Shown here: positions 49,975-59,669 of the stretch, in pieces | Layout of the letters: each line of letters opens with the position of its first letter | Numbering within the stretch: the first letter of the stretch is position 1 | Source: Dyadobacter sp. SG02 | GTDB lineage: Bacteria; Bacteroidota; Bacteroidia; Cytophagales; Spirosomataceae | DNA: 64,000 nucleotides | Reading direction: 5' to 3' | NCBI RefSeq assembly: GCF_900109045.1 | Contig: NZ_FNYL01000019.1 | Coordinates: 62,001-126,000, forward strand | Translations under genes and position numbers: made by a program | The notes under the pieces: generated by a model | Told to the model about the DNA's origin: nothing | Seen by the model: only the letters and a program-made list of their open reading frames with translations | The model's database searches: none

Positions 49975-50009
49975 AAAACAGCCTGGAATCACTTCCGGGC
50001 TGTTTTTGT
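49975..50009 (+). terminator. Intrinsic terminator after GH5-like gene
   Basis: AAAACAGCCTGGAA (49975-49988) pairs with 49993-50006 with one mismatch, loop TCAC, and a T-rich tail follows. It separates the hydrolase run from the sulfatase gene. Confidence 0.85.
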
Positions 50010-50063
50010 GTTAAATCATCCTGAATGAATATCTTCACGGCCGGAATTCTTAACCCCAACCTT

Positions 50064-51608
50064 ATGAAATTGAAGTACTCCCTAATGTCGTCGTGGCTGC
50101 TCGCGGCGGTGATGCTTTTGCCGTTTGTGGCGAAGGCGCAGAAAAAGCAATCCAAACCCAACGTTATTTTTATCTACGCCGACGATGTCGGTTACGGCGA
50201 CCTGAGTGCTTATGGCGCCACCAAAATCAGCACCCCCAATCTCGACCGTCTTGCCAAAGAAGGTATCCGCTTCACGAACGCGCATGCGAGCTCAGCCACG
50301 TGTACGCCCTCGCGCTTCGCGCTCATGACGGGCAAGTATCCGTGGCGGCAAAAAGGTACAGGCGTGCTTCCGGGCGATGCGTCGCTGATTATACCGACAA
50401 ATCAGTTGACCCTACCGGCCGTTTTTCAAAATGCAGGTTATAAAACGGGTTCAGTGGGCAAGTGGCACCTGGGACTGGGCGAAACCAACAAGCAGATCAA
50501 TTGGAATAAACCCATTACCAAAGGCCCGAACGAGGTTGGCTTTGACTACGCGTTCTTCTTTCCGGCTACCTCGGACCGTGTTCCGACGGTTTTTGTCGAA
50601 AATCACGACGTGCAGGACCTCGATCCGAACGATCCCATCGAGGTTGATTATTCCAAAAAAACAGGCAACGAACCGACGGGTCTGGAAAATCCTGAATTAT
50701 TGAAACTACCGGCATCGCCGAACCACGGGCATAACAATACCATTGTGAACGGCATCGGCCGGATCGGCTGGATGACGGGCGGCAAGCAGGCCCGCTGGAC
50801 CGACGAGGAAATCGCGCACGTATTCCTGAGCAAGGCGGAGCAATTTATCGAAGACAACCGGAAAGCCCCGTTCTTTCTATATTTCTCGCTCAACGACATT
50901 CACGTGCCCAGAATGCCCAGCACGCAGTTCAAAGGCAAAAGTAAAATGGGCCTCCGTGGTGATGTGATCCTGCAAATGGACTGGACGGTAGGCGAGATTT
51001 TGAAGAAACTCGAGGAGCTCAAAATCGCCGAAAATACATTGGTCATTTTTTCAAGCGATAACGGCCCGGTGCTGGACGACGGCTATGCCGACCGCGCCGT
51101 AGAACTAGCGAAAGGCCATAGCGCCGCCGGCCCGCTCCGGGGCGGCAAATACAGCGCATTTGAAGGCGGTACCAGGGTGCCATGGCTCGCGCGCTGGCCG
51201 CAGGCGATCAAGCCGGGGACAGTGTCGGATGCATTGATCTGCCAGATCGATATGATGGCTTCGTTTGCGCATTTCTTTCAACAGAAAACGGGTAGTGAGG
51301 AGGCTGTGGACAGTTTCAATGTGATAGACGCAATGCTCGGTAAAAGTCAGACTGGCCGCAGCTGGCTGATCAAGCAGGGCGGGGCACTTTCCATTACCCA
51401 GGGAAACTGGAAATACATCGAGCCACGGGAAGGCAAGGCGGTAGCGGAGCTGACGAATATCGAAACGGGGGCCAATCCCAAGCCGCAGTTGTATGATTTG
51501 AGCAAGGATATTGGGGAAAAAAACAATGTGGCTGATAAATATCCGGCAAAAGTGAAGGCTATGGCCGCGGAGCTTGAAAAGGTGCGGGATGCGGGAAGGA
51601 GTCGATAG
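50064..51608 (+). CDS. Secreted arylsulfatase-type sulfatase
   Basis: A 514-residue exported sulfatase. The signal peptide (1-25) ends at AKAQ; metal ligands lie in IYADDVGYGD (37-46), and the maturation site is Cys80 in SSATCTPSRFALMTGKY, the C-x-P-S-R form that is converted to formylglycine. KWHLGLG and FSSDNGPV are the later conserved blocks. It would remove sulfate esters from a glycan in the periplasm. It needs a formylglycine-generating or anaerobic maturase encoded elsewhere. The start at 50064 gives the clean signal peptide; the longer frame from 50025 does not. A sulfatase in this locus hints that the target glycan may be sulfated. Confidence 0.92.
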   Translation: MKLKYSLMSSWLLAAVMLLPFVAKAQKKQSKPNVIFIYADDVGYGDLSAYGATKISTPNLDRLAKEGIRFTNAHASSATCTPSRFALMTGKYPWRQKGTGVLPGDASLIIPTNQLTLPAVFQNAGYKTGSVGKWHLGLGETNKQINWNKPITKGPNEVGFDYAFFFPATSDRVPTVFVENHDVQDLDPNDPIEVDYSKKTGNEPTGLENPELLKLPASPNHGHNNTIVNGIGRIGWMTGGKQARWTDEEIAHVFLSKAEQFIEDNRKAPFFLYFSLNDIHVPRMPSTQFKGKSKMGLRGDVILQMDWTVGEILKKLEELKIAENTLVIFSSDNGPVLDDGYADRAVELAKGHSAAGPLRGGKYSAFEGGTRVPWLARWPQAIKPGTVSDALICQIDMMASFAHFFQQKTGSEEAVDSFNVIDAMLGKSQTGRSWLIKQGGALSITQGNWKYIEPREGKAVAELTNIETGANPKPQLYDLSKDIGEKNNVADKYPAKVKAMAAELEKVRDAGRSR

Positions 51609-51686
51609 CATCAAAAAAATTTACTACTACAACCCGTTACCATTCAAAACCTTCCACGTCTAAAAGCATAAACTCCAAACCAGTTT

Positions 51687-52700
51687 ATGCTAAAAAGATA
51701 CCTCACCTCCGCACTAGCGCTGCTGGCGTCCCTCGCCGGCAGCGCCCAAACCGTCTACTTTCACCAGAATTTCAGTCAAACTACTGGCCTGATCAACCCA
51801 CAGCCCGACACTGGCCAGTTCAGCCACGTCATTCTCACGGCCCCGGCGCTTTCCTACCACAAGTTCCACAAAGGTTACATGGAGCTCACCCGCAGCCGGC
51901 TGGATTCTGTAACGGGTGGGATTATACGTGCCATGCGCGCCACACCATTCAGTCCCAATCCCGAGACGCTCGTCGTTCGGGTCACATTCAGTGTAGAGGA
52001 TATCCAGGCGCATGCATTGAATGCCATGTATTTGTATATCGGAGAAGATTTTAACCCGGTCAACAATTCATTTCCCGGGAATGGGCTGATGTTCGCGAAA
52101 TGTTCGATCAACTTTCTGGAAGACGGTTTCAATATCAAAGACCTCGAAACAGGCCGGGTAAGTAAAACTTATCCCGAAAAGAAGCAAGTTACGCTTACCT
52201 GGGTCCTTAATAATTCCACGGTGCCTTTGGTATACCATATGAATGCTACTTTCGACGAAGAAACTGCGCAGCCCGGCACTTATGATCTTTGGGTAAACGA
52301 CGAAGCTGTTGCCCGGAACACCAAAGCCTACCCCGGCACGCCGGCTTATTCCAAAACCAAACTTTCCAACTTCGAAATGCGCTTCCGGAACGGCGTGGGC
52401 AAGATACGGATCGATGAGATTTCCATCGACGATGGGAAACCGAAACCAGTTGCGCAAAAAGCATTAGTCGCTCCGAACCCGGCTGGAAGAGACCGGATTA
52501 CACTTTCAGCCAAGGGGATAAATGCAGCCTCGGTCCGCCTGATCGACATAAATGGGAAGGTACAGCCTTTGAAGACGGAGATCGCAGCACCGGACAAGCT
52601 CAATCTGAAACCGCTGAGCCCGCTCGCTTCCGGCATTTACATTTTGCAGCTGCAAAAGCAGGACGGTCAGAAACAGGCACTTAAAGTGATGATCGAATAG
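51687..52700 (+). CDS. Secreted protein with T9SS type A sorting tail
   Basis: A 337-residue exported protein of unknown function. The signal peptide covers 1-20 (SLAGSAQ). Residues 25-250 are a beta-rich domain with the feel of a laminin-G/jellyroll fold, and residues 265-337 are a type IX secretion tail of the Por type (APNPAGRDRITLSAKG, LIDINGKVQ, LASGIYILQLQ, KVMIE). The tail sends the protein across the outer membrane to the surface or medium. No catalytic motif is visible; a carbohydrate-binding role is possible. It lies 78 bases after the sulfatase and ends the first carbohydrate locus. Confidence 0.87.
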   Translation: MLKRYLTSALALLASLAGSAQTVYFHQNFSQTTGLINPQPDTGQFSHVILTAPALSYHKFHKGYMELTRSRLDSVTGGIIRAMRATPFSPNPETLVVRVTFSVEDIQAHALNAMYLYIGEDFNPVNNSFPGNGLMFAKCSINFLEDGFNIKDLETGRVSKTYPEKKQVTLTWVLNNSTVPLVYHMNATFDEETAQPGTYDLWVNDEAVARNTKAYPGTPAYSKTKLSNFEMRFRNGVGKIRIDEISIDDGKPKPVAQKALVAPNPAGRDRITLSAKGINAASVRLIDINGKVQPLKTEIAAPDKLNLKPLSPLASGIYILQLQKQDGQKQALKVMIE

Positions 52701-52803
52701 GTATTTGGATAGGACGATAACCTGATTCAATTAAACTAATCTTGTAAAATTAATTGAGTTTGCCGTTTAGTTTGATTTATTTAGGCGTCCCTTTCAACAA
52801 GTT

Positions 52804-53403
52804 ATGAAATCAACCTCCGCTTTTCCGGAAGATCGCGTTCTCTGGCAGGATTTCCTGGCAGGGGAGGTGCGGGCGTTCGAGAAGCTGATGTCGGATAACT
52901 TTCGCCTGCTTTTCAGGTATGGAAGCAAGTTTTCCAAAGACCGTGAACTGGTGAAGGACAGCATTCAGGACTTGTTTCTCGTGTTATGGGAAAAAAGGGG
53001 TAACCTCAACCCCGACGCGGCCGTAAAGCCTTATCTCATGGCGTCGCTCCGGCGCCTCATGCACAGGCAGGTGTCCTCACGCACGTGGGTAGGCGGGGAG
53101 GCATTGCAGGAGGAGGACGATTATTTCGAAATCGAGTTTTCGGTTGAGGACGACTACATCCGCAACGAGGCGACGCATTCCCGTACGCACCATTTGCAGA
53201 AACTGATCAATGCATTGCCCCGCCGGCAGAAGGAAGTAGTGTATCTCAAATTTTTCCAGGAACTCAGCCGCGAGCAGATTGCCGAGGTAATGGCCGTGTC
53301 GCCGCAGACGGTCTCCAACCTGCTCCAAATCGCTATCCGGCATTTGAAAACGCATTGGAAAGCGGAATTCTTTATATTTTTTCTGCTGCATTTTCTATTC
53401 TAA
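52804..53403 (+). CDS. ECF sigma-70 factor with hydrophobic C-terminal tail
   Basis: A 199-residue ECF sigma factor. Region 2 includes FRYGSKFSKDRELVKDSIQD and region 4 ALPRRQKEVVYLKFFQE with the helix-turn-helix SREQIAEVMAVSPQTVSNLL. The C-terminus ends in EFFIFFLLHFLF, a hydrophobic tail like that of the sigma factor at 30633 though otherwise the two differ. The FecR gene follows after 116 bases and the STN-SusC after that, so the three should act as a surface signalling chain for the second SusCD locus. The upstream gap 52701-52803 is AT-rich without a clear promoter match. Confidence 0.93.
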   Translation: MKSTSAFPEDRVLWQDFLAGEVRAFEKLMSDNFRLLFRYGSKFSKDRELVKDSIQDLFLVLWEKRGNLNPDAAVKPYLMASLRRLMHRQVSSRTWVGGEALQEEDDYFEIEFSVEDDYIRNEATHSRTHHLQKLINALPRRQKEVVYLKFFQELSREQIAEVMAVSPQTVSNLLQIAIRHLKTHWKAEFFIFFLLHFLF

Positions 53404-53519
53404 CCCGCAGTTCATCAGCTGTTCCGGTACGTTTTATTCTTTTTTGAAGAAATAATTTAAAAATTGTTGGTATCCGGCGCCGGACCTGGTCTATACTCAT
53501 TTAGACACAATGAACTGGT

Positions 53520-54644
53520 ATGGACCGCTACAACGATTTTTCTGTTGAAGACTTTGTCTGGGACGATTTCTTTCGCCAATGGACATTGTCGCCCACTCCC
53601 GAAACCGACGCGCTTTGGGACGACTGGATTGATGCCAACCCCGACATGCTCGAAAAAGTGGAGCAAGCCAAGGCCATTGTGCTATCGCTTCGCTTGCACG
53701 AGCCTGATATCGACGATGTGGAGATTAACCAGGTCGTGAAACAAACCGTCGGTCGCATTACCGAAACCTATGAAGAGCCGGGCCGGACTTCACGGAGGTT
53801 GGTACCTGTTTTTTCCATTCCCTGGATGCAGTTTGCGGCTTCGGTAGCTTTTATCGTGCTGCTGGGCTGGGCGGTGTATTCGGTGACGATGAAAAGGGAA
53901 GAGAAATCGCGACCCGGGCAGCAGCACAGTATTACCGGGCACAGCGATGCATTGACGGAAAAAATCAATTCAACTTCCCAAACTATCGAACTTGCATTGG
54001 CCGACGGCAGTAAGATCAGCCTCGCCCCGAAAGGCCGCATTCGTTATCCCGAACGGTTCGACGGAGAGCGGCGGGAAGTCTTTCTCGAAGGCGAGGCATT
54101 TTTCGACATTGCCAAAGATCCCGGGCATCCGTTTCTGGTGTATGCCAATGGTTTGGTTACGAAAGTATTAGGTACCAGTTTTCGCATTAAAGCTTATGGC
54201 GATTCGAGGGAAGTGACCGTGGAGGTGAAGACCGGAAAAGTTGCCGTATTCGCACAATCGGACCCGCATTTGAATGAGAAAGTGGCCGACAAGCATTTGC
54301 AGGGCGTGGTACTCACCCCGAACCAGAAGATTATCTATGCCCGCAACGAGGTCAAAATGGTAAAAACACTGGTCGAAAAGCCTGAAATGGTCGTTTCCAA
54401 GGCCGAGATACCCCAGTTTGAATTTGAAGACACGCCTGCCAGCGATGTTTTCAACACCATTGCCAGGGCGTATGGCATCGATATTCTCTATGATGAAGCA
54501 TTATTGAAAGATTGCCCGCTCACCGCCCGCCTCGATAACCAGACACTTCACGACAAGCTTAATATCATTTGCAAGGCCGTAGAATCCAGCTACGAGATCG
54601 TCGACGGCCAAGTGGTCATCCACAGCAAAGGATGCAGGAATTAA
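53520..54644 (+). CDS. FecR-type anti-sigma factor
   Basis: A 374-residue inner-membrane anti-sigma protein parallel to that at 31339. The cytoplasmic part covers 1-95, one membrane helix (FAASVAFIVLLGWAVYSV) lies at about 105-123, the FecR domain with LADGSKISLAPKGRIRYPE and AFFDIAKDPGHPFLVY is at about 160-260, and a C-terminal DUF4974 domain ends with HSKGCRN. The Cys triplet KDCPL, IICKA and KGC recurs. It is expected to hold the ECF factor at 52804 and to receive the signal from the STN domain of the SusC at 54837. Confidence 0.92.
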   Translation: MDRYNDFSVEDFVWDDFFRQWTLSPTPETDALWDDWIDANPDMLEKVEQAKAIVLSLRLHEPDIDDVEINQVVKQTVGRITETYEEPGRTSRRLVPVFSIPWMQFAASVAFIVLLGWAVYSVTMKREEKSRPGQQHSITGHSDALTEKINSTSQTIELALADGSKISLAPKGRIRYPERFDGERREVFLEGEAFFDIAKDPGHPFLVYANGLVTKVLGTSFRIKAYGDSREVTVEVKTGKVAVFAQSDPHLNEKVADKHLQGVVLTPNQKIIYARNEVKMVKTLVEKPEMVVSKAEIPQFEFEDTPASDVFNTIARAYGIDILYDEALLKDCPLTARLDNQTLHDKLNIICKAVESSYEIVDGQVVIHSKGCRN

Positions 54645-54836
54645 CCCGAAACAATCACGTAACCCTTTAAACCAGCACAAGAAAAAACAGAAAGCTTATC
54701 CCAAAAAGAAGAGCCGGCAATGTTCCCGCATCACCGGCTCCGAAAATTCCCTGACAGGTTGGTCACCATTACCCTCCCCAGCGGGAGGCAGGGATCGTTT
54801 TGCCAAATTTCCTAATCTACCAAAACAATCAAATCT
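54645..54836 (+). promoter_or_regulatory. Structured leader of susC locus 2
   Basis: Directly after the FecR stop are ACCCGAAACAATCA (54644-54657) and AACCCTTTAA (54661-54670), then a hairpin (54711-54722 with 54729-54740, loop TTCCCG, two mismatches) and a second stem CCTCCC/GGGAGG (54773-54778 with 54783-54788). The core ATGTTCC[A/C]GCAT of the first hairpin is shared with the locus 1 leader, and the hairpin-to-start distance is also similar (96 and 108 bases). Confidence 0.65.
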
Positions 54837-57800
54837 ATGAAAAAACCTTTAAAGTACCGTAGGGTACTACTGTGGACCATGCGAATGACAGCTACTCAAC
54901 TCATGCTTGCCTTGGTGTTTATCGTCGCGGGTTATGCACGTGAGGGTAGTGCGCAATCCCTTCTCAGCCAGAAAATTTCGGTGACAGCGAATGGCAGTGA
55001 AGTCAAAAAGGTACTCGGTCAACTGGAAAAGCAGGTCGATGTACGGTTTGTATTCAGCTCCAAACTGATCAAATCGGCCCGAAAAGTGACGGTCTCGTTA
55101 AAAGACAAGCCTTTATACGAGGCGCTAGATCATATTCTGACGCCGCTGGGGCTCGATTACGAAGTTTCCGGCAAGATCATCATCCTCCGAAGGCTGGAAA
55201 CGACCACGCCCGACGCTCCGGCGGGGCAACCCATACCGGCCAACGCTCCTAAACGGGCGGTTTCGGGCAAAGTGCTGGACGGGGACTCGAATACCGGATT
55301 ACCGGGTGTGAGCATTGTCCTGAAAGGCACGCAGACAGGTACCACCACCAATTCCGATGGCAATTTCCAACTCGAAATTCCCGAAACAAGTGCGCCGAAT
55401 TCGGTGCTGGTTTTCAGTTTTGTAGGCTATAAATCACAGGAAATAGTACTGGGAAGTCAGGCCGAACTGACTGTCAGCCTGCTCCTGGAAGACAAATCAT
55501 TGCAGGAGATCGTCGTGATCGGTTATGGCCAGATCAAGAAAAGCGACCTTACCGGGGCGGTTTCTTCCATTAAATCGTCGGAACTGAATGCATATCCGGC
55601 TACCAACCTCGTGCAATCGCTCGCGGGCCGTGCGGCGGGTGTGTATGTGTCGCAAAATACCGGCGCACCGGGTAGTCCGATCAGCGTTCGCGTGCGGGGT
55701 ACCAACTCCATTCAGGGAAGTAACGAGCCTTTGTATGTGGTGGATGGCTTTCCGTATTCCGGTAACCCTACATTGTTGAATAATGCTGATATTGAATCCA
55801 TTGAAGTGTTGAAGGACGCTTCCGCAACCGCTATTTACGGTTCGCGCGGTGCTAACGGGGTCGTTTTAATTACTACTAAAAAGGGGAAAGCAGGCCGGGT
55901 GAGCGTCGATTATGACGGTTATTATGGTGTTCAGACCATCCGTAAAAAGCTGGACCTGATGAATGCGACCGAATATGCCAATTTCTACAACGAACAGGCG
56001 GCCAACGACGGCCTCGCGCCGCATTTCACACCCGATCAGATCGCAGGTTTCGGCAAAGGTACCGACTGGCAGGATCTGGTATTTCAAAAAGCACCCGTCC
56101 AAAACCACGCCTTGACGGTAAGTGGCGGGAACGAAAAAACACGCTTCTCGGTAGCAGCGAGCAATTTTAACCAGGACGGCATTGTGATCGGAAGCAACTA
56201 TGTGCGGAATGCGCTGCGCATTAACCTGAGCTCCGATATTGGTAAGAAATTCAAATTCGACCTGAGTTCCATGCTGAGCCGTATCGATTCCGACCGCAAG
56301 AATTCCGAAAGAGGTAACCGCGGAGGAACGCTGATGTCGGCGATGCTCTCCGGCTATCCGACCATTCCCTCAACACTTCCGGATGGCAGCTATTCGCGAC
56401 TGGCCGAAGCCTATGCCTGGGGTTCGAATGTGATTACCAACCCGTTGAACTTTCTCTACCAGCAATCGGACAAAATTCGCTCCAATAAAATCCTGACCAA
56501 CGGCGCCGTTACCTTCGAGCCGATCAAAGGTTTGCTGATCAAATCGCTGGCCGGTATCGAAAGCACCGACGATCGTACCGACGGTTATACTACTACCAGG
56601 TTTGTCAATTCAAAAGGTAGCGCCAGTATTGAATCACAGCGGGTTACCAGCGTTTTGAGTGAAAATACGATCAGCTATATCAAGGATTTCGGCAAGCACA
56701 GCATTTCAGCAGTGGCCGGTTTTACCTATCAGGACTATGTTTCCAATTACCTGAAAACGAGCGGAAGCGGTTTTATCAGCGACAACCAGGGAACGTACGA
56801 CATCGGTGCCGCAGCCACACAGGGGGTTCCTGAATCGTCCTATTCCAAATGGGCATTGCTTTCCTACCTGGCGCGCGTCAACTACACTTTCAACAGCAAG
56901 ATCCTCGCTACGGCCAGCTTTCGTGCGGATGGTTCGTCGCGGTACAGCGAAGGGCAGAAATGGGGCTTTTTCCCGTCAGGTGCATTGGCATGGCGCTTGT
57001 CCGAGGAAGAGTTTATCAAAAATATCCCCTTCATTTCCGATCTGAAACTGAGAGTAGGCTACGGAGAAACGGGTAATACTTCCATTCAGCCCTATTTTAC
57101 ATTAAATCAGCTGGCATCGGGCCAGGTCGTTTTCGGGGATGCATTCATGACTTCCTACGCGCCCGGCACACGCCTGGCAGGATCGTTGAAATGGGAAACT
57201 ACCGCTCAGACCGACTTCGGTATCGACCTCGGGCTGTGGAACAACCGTGTGAACGTCACGGCGGATTATTATATCAAAAACACCCGCGACTTGCTGAACA
57301 ACGTGGCGCTGCCTTCGTCGCTCGGCTACACCTACACGATTCAGAATATCGGAAAAATTCAAAACAAGGGTTTCGAATTCGGGGTTAATGCGGCGGTACT
57401 GGAAGGTGCATTCAAATGGAATGTGTCGGCCAATTTGTCTATTAACAAAAACAAAGTCGTGAAGCTCTATGGCGGAAACGACATTCTGGGACAGACAATC
57501 GGCGCGGCGGTGAATGATAATGTGAATATCCTCCGCGAAGGCTACCCGCTGGGATCGTTCTACGGGTATGTGGAAAAAGGGTATGACGACAAAGGCTTCA
57601 TCGCCTACGAAGATTACAATAACAGCGGCAGCCGCGACGCGGGCGACAAGCAGATCATCGGGAATCCGAACCCCAAGTTTACCTACGGTTTCAACTCGAA
57701 CATGTCATTCAAAAACTTTGAACTGACATTCTTCATCCAGGGATCGCAGGGCAACGATATCTTCAACCTCAGTGCGCAGGGGCAGGGCTACGACTACGGC

Positions 57801-58172
57801 CAGGCGCTCAATATGCCGCGCGAAGTGTATCTCGATCACTGGACGCCGGAGCATACAAATGCGAAATATCCGGTCATTAAAACGTCCTCGCAGGCACAGA
57901 TGTCGAACCGCTTCGTGGAGGACGGCTCTTATCTCCGGTTCAAAAATATTCAGCTGAGCTATAATCTGCCGGTGGCGAAGCTGCATATCAAATGGATGAA
58001 ATACGGGCAACTGTACGTGAGCGGGCAGAACCTGATTACGCTGACCAAATACTCGTGGTATGACCCGGAAGTGAATTCTTACGGAGGGGCTAACTCCTTT
58101 GTGCAGGGTGTAGATCATTACGTTTACCCCGTAGCGAAAACCACCACCGTAGGCCTCCGAATCGGGTTTTAA
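54837..58172 (+). CDS. SusC/RagA TonB-linked outer-membrane transporter with STN domain
   Basis: A 1111-residue SusC-type importer with the layout of the one at 32701: signal peptide to about residue 40, STN domain (about 45-115), carboxypeptidase-regulatory-like domain (about 140-220, GLPGVSIVLKGTQTGT), plug (about 225-345, EIVVIGYGQIKKSDLTGA and NGVVLITTKKG), then the barrel. NSIQGSNEPLYVVDGFPYSG is the usual SusC plug segment. The STN domain ties it to the FecR/ECF pair upstream. The two transporters differ enough that distinct ligands are likely. SusD follows after 35 bases. Confidence 0.97.
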   Translation: MKKPLKYRRVLLWTMRMTATQLMLALVFIVAGYAREGSAQSLLSQKISVTANGSEVKKVLGQLEKQVDVRFVFSSKLIKSARKVTVSLKDKPLYEALDHILTPLGLDYEVSGKIIILRRLETTTPDAPAGQPIPANAPKRAVSGKVLDGDSNTGLPGVSIVLKGTQTGTTTNSDGNFQLEIPETSAPNSVLVFSFVGYKSQEIVLGSQAELTVSLLLEDKSLQEIVVIGYGQIKKSDLTGAVSSIKSSELNAYPATNLVQSLAGRAAGVYVSQNTGAPGSPISVRVRGTNSIQGSNEPLYVVDGFPYSGNPTLLNNADIESIEVLKDASATAIYGSRGANGVVLITTKKGKAGRVSVDYDGYYGVQTIRKKLDLMNATEYANFYNEQAANDGLAPHFTPDQIAGFGKGTDWQDLVFQKAPVQNHALTVSGGNEKTRFSVAASNFNQDGIVIGSNYVRNALRINLSSDIGKKFKFDLSSMLSRIDSDRKNSERGNRGGTLMSAMLSGYPTIPSTLPDGSYSRLAEAYAWGSNVITNPLNFLYQQSDKIRSNKILTNGAVTFEPIKGLLIKSLAGIESTDDRTDGYTTTRFVNSKGSASIESQRVTSVLSENTISYIKDFGKHSISAVAGFTYQDYVSNYLKTSGSGFISDNQGTYDIGAAATQGVPESSYSKWALLSYLARVNYTFNSKILATASFRADGSSRYSEGQKWGFFPSGALAWRLSEEEFIKNIPFISDLKLRVGYGETGNTSIQPYFTLNQLASGQVVFGDAFMTSYAPGTRLAGSLKWETTAQTDFGIDLGLWNNRVNVTADYYIKNTRDLLNNVALPSSLGYTYTIQNIGKIQNKGFEFGVNAAVLEGAFKWNVSANLSINKNKVVKLYGGNDILGQTIGAAVNDNVNILREGYPLGSFYGYVEKGYDDKGFIAYEDYNNSGSRDAGDKQIIGNPNPKFTYGFNSNMSFKNFELTFFIQGSQGNDIFNLSAQGQGYDYGQALNMPREVYLDHWTPEHTNAKYPVIKTSSQAQMSNRFVEDGSYLRFKNIQLSYNLPVAKLHIKWMKYGQLYVSGQNLITLTKYSWYDPEVNSYGGANSFVQGVDHYVYPVAKTTTVGLRIGF

Positions 58173-58207
58173 GGTCAGTTTAATCACCGGTTAAAGAAAT
58201 CATCATT

Positions 58208-59647
58208 ATGAAAAAGATATTCACCAGTTTGTTTTTGGCGGCGGTTTGCATGGCTTGTTCCGACATCCTCGAAGAAAAACCCAAATCGCTCGCTTCCGAG
58301 AATTTTTACAATACCGCCGCGGAAGCGAAGGCCGCAGTGAATGCGATCTACGGTCCGATGCGCACCGACGCCGCATTGTCGACTAACTATCCCGCACAGC
58401 TGGAAGGCCTGGCCGATTACGGCAATTCAAGAGGGACCCAAACGCCCGTGAGCCTGTACCAGGGCCTCGACAATACGAACATTAATCGCGTTGCGACGAT
58501 CTGGGACAACTTTTACCAATCCATCCGTAATGCGAACCTGGTCATTGCCAATGTGCCGAAGGGAACAAGCATGACCGACGCGGAAAAGGCTTCATTTGTG
58601 GCCGAGGCCAAATACATGCGTGCACTCACCTACTTCGCGCTCGTGCGGAACTGGGCGGGAGTGCCCCTGCGCACGGAGGAGAATATGACCGTTGCCGATA
58701 TTCCGAGATCGAGTGTCGAGGATGTTTACAAGCTGATAGTCGCCGATGCATTGGTGGCCGAAGCCGGGCTTGCGGATAATCCCTCCGAAATAGGTCGCCC
58801 TACCAAATGGGCTGCCAAAACGCTTTTGTCGGAAGTCTACCTCTACCTCGAAAAGTGGGAGGATTCACGCGCGAAGGCGAAGGAAGTGATCGATGCCGGG
58901 AAGTATTCATTGGTACCGGTAACCGTTTCGGAGGATTTTCAGAAGATCTATGGCCCGGAAGTGGTGAATACGAGCGAGGAGATTTTCTATTTCAAATACT
59001 CGCGCCAGCAGGGTTTCGGGCTCGTGAGCTACGCGCACCGTAAAATCGGGCCCTACAACTATTACGGTCCTGGCGGCGTGTATGCGCAGTATACCGACTC
59101 GGTTTCCAATCCGGTGATCAAAAACTGGGATTTCAGGGATTTGCGTAAAAGCCATAACCTGTACAATGTGGATATCGGCCTCGGTACTACCTCGATGCTT
59201 TACCGGAAATACCGCGACCCGCTGGCAACGGCCGGGGCGGGTAACGACTACCCCTGGTACCGCTATGCTGATCTGCTCCTTTTCCACGCCGAAGCCGACG
59301 CCCGCGCGAATGGCAAACCAACGGCAGACGGCCTCGAAAGCCTCAACAAAGTGCATCGTCGCGCTTACGGAAAACCAGCCGAAGCCGCATCGGCGGTCGA
59401 TTTCAAGCTAGCCGATTTTGCTACATTACAAACCTTTATCGACAAGGTGGTGCAGGAGCGGGGCTACGAAACGATGTACGAAGGCAAGCGCTGGAACGAC
59501 CTGAAACGATTAGGAATTGCCAAGCAGCGCATTTTGGAAGTAAAGAACATTGTCATAGCCGAAAAACACATGCTCTGGCCGATCCCCAATTCCGAGATTT
59601 TGTATAACAAAGCCATTACGGCCAAGGATCAGAATCCGGGTTATTAA
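58208..59647 (+). CDS. SusD/RagB nutrient-binding lipoprotein
   Basis: A 479-residue SusD-family lipoprotein (lipobox VCMAC, Cys17), shorter than the one in locus 1. The N-terminal ILEEKPKSLASENFYNTAAEAKAAV-type helix, the TPR-like FVAEAKYMRALTYFALVRNWAG (about 130-152) and the C-terminal RYADLLLFHAEADARANG and YEGKRWNDLKRLG are typical. The end MLWPIPNSEI...QNPGY is the standard SusD close. It should form the lid of the SusC at 54837. The following two oxidoreductases imply that its ligand is processed by oxidation rather than by glycosidases. Confidence 0.95.
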   Translation: MKKIFTSLFLAAVCMACSDILEEKPKSLASENFYNTAAEAKAAVNAIYGPMRTDAALSTNYPAQLEGLADYGNSRGTQTPVSLYQGLDNTNINRVATIWDNFYQSIRNANLVIANVPKGTSMTDAEKASFVAEAKYMRALTYFALVRNWAGVPLRTEENMTVADIPRSSVEDVYKLIVADALVAEAGLADNPSEIGRPTKWAAKTLLSEVYLYLEKWEDSRAKAKEVIDAGKYSLVPVTVSEDFQKIYGPEVVNTSEEIFYFKYSRQQGFGLVSYAHRKIGPYNYYGPGGVYAQYTDSVSNPVIKNWDFRDLRKSHNLYNVDIGLGTTSMLYRKYRDPLATAGAGNDYPWYRYADLLLFHAEADARANGKPTADGLESLNKVHRRAYGKPAEAASAVDFKLADFATLQTFIDKVVQERGYETMYEGKRWNDLKRLGIAKQRILEVKNIVIAEKHMLWPIPNSEILYNKAITAKDQNPGY

Positions 59648-59669
59648 GTATTCAAATCATTCCAAAACA

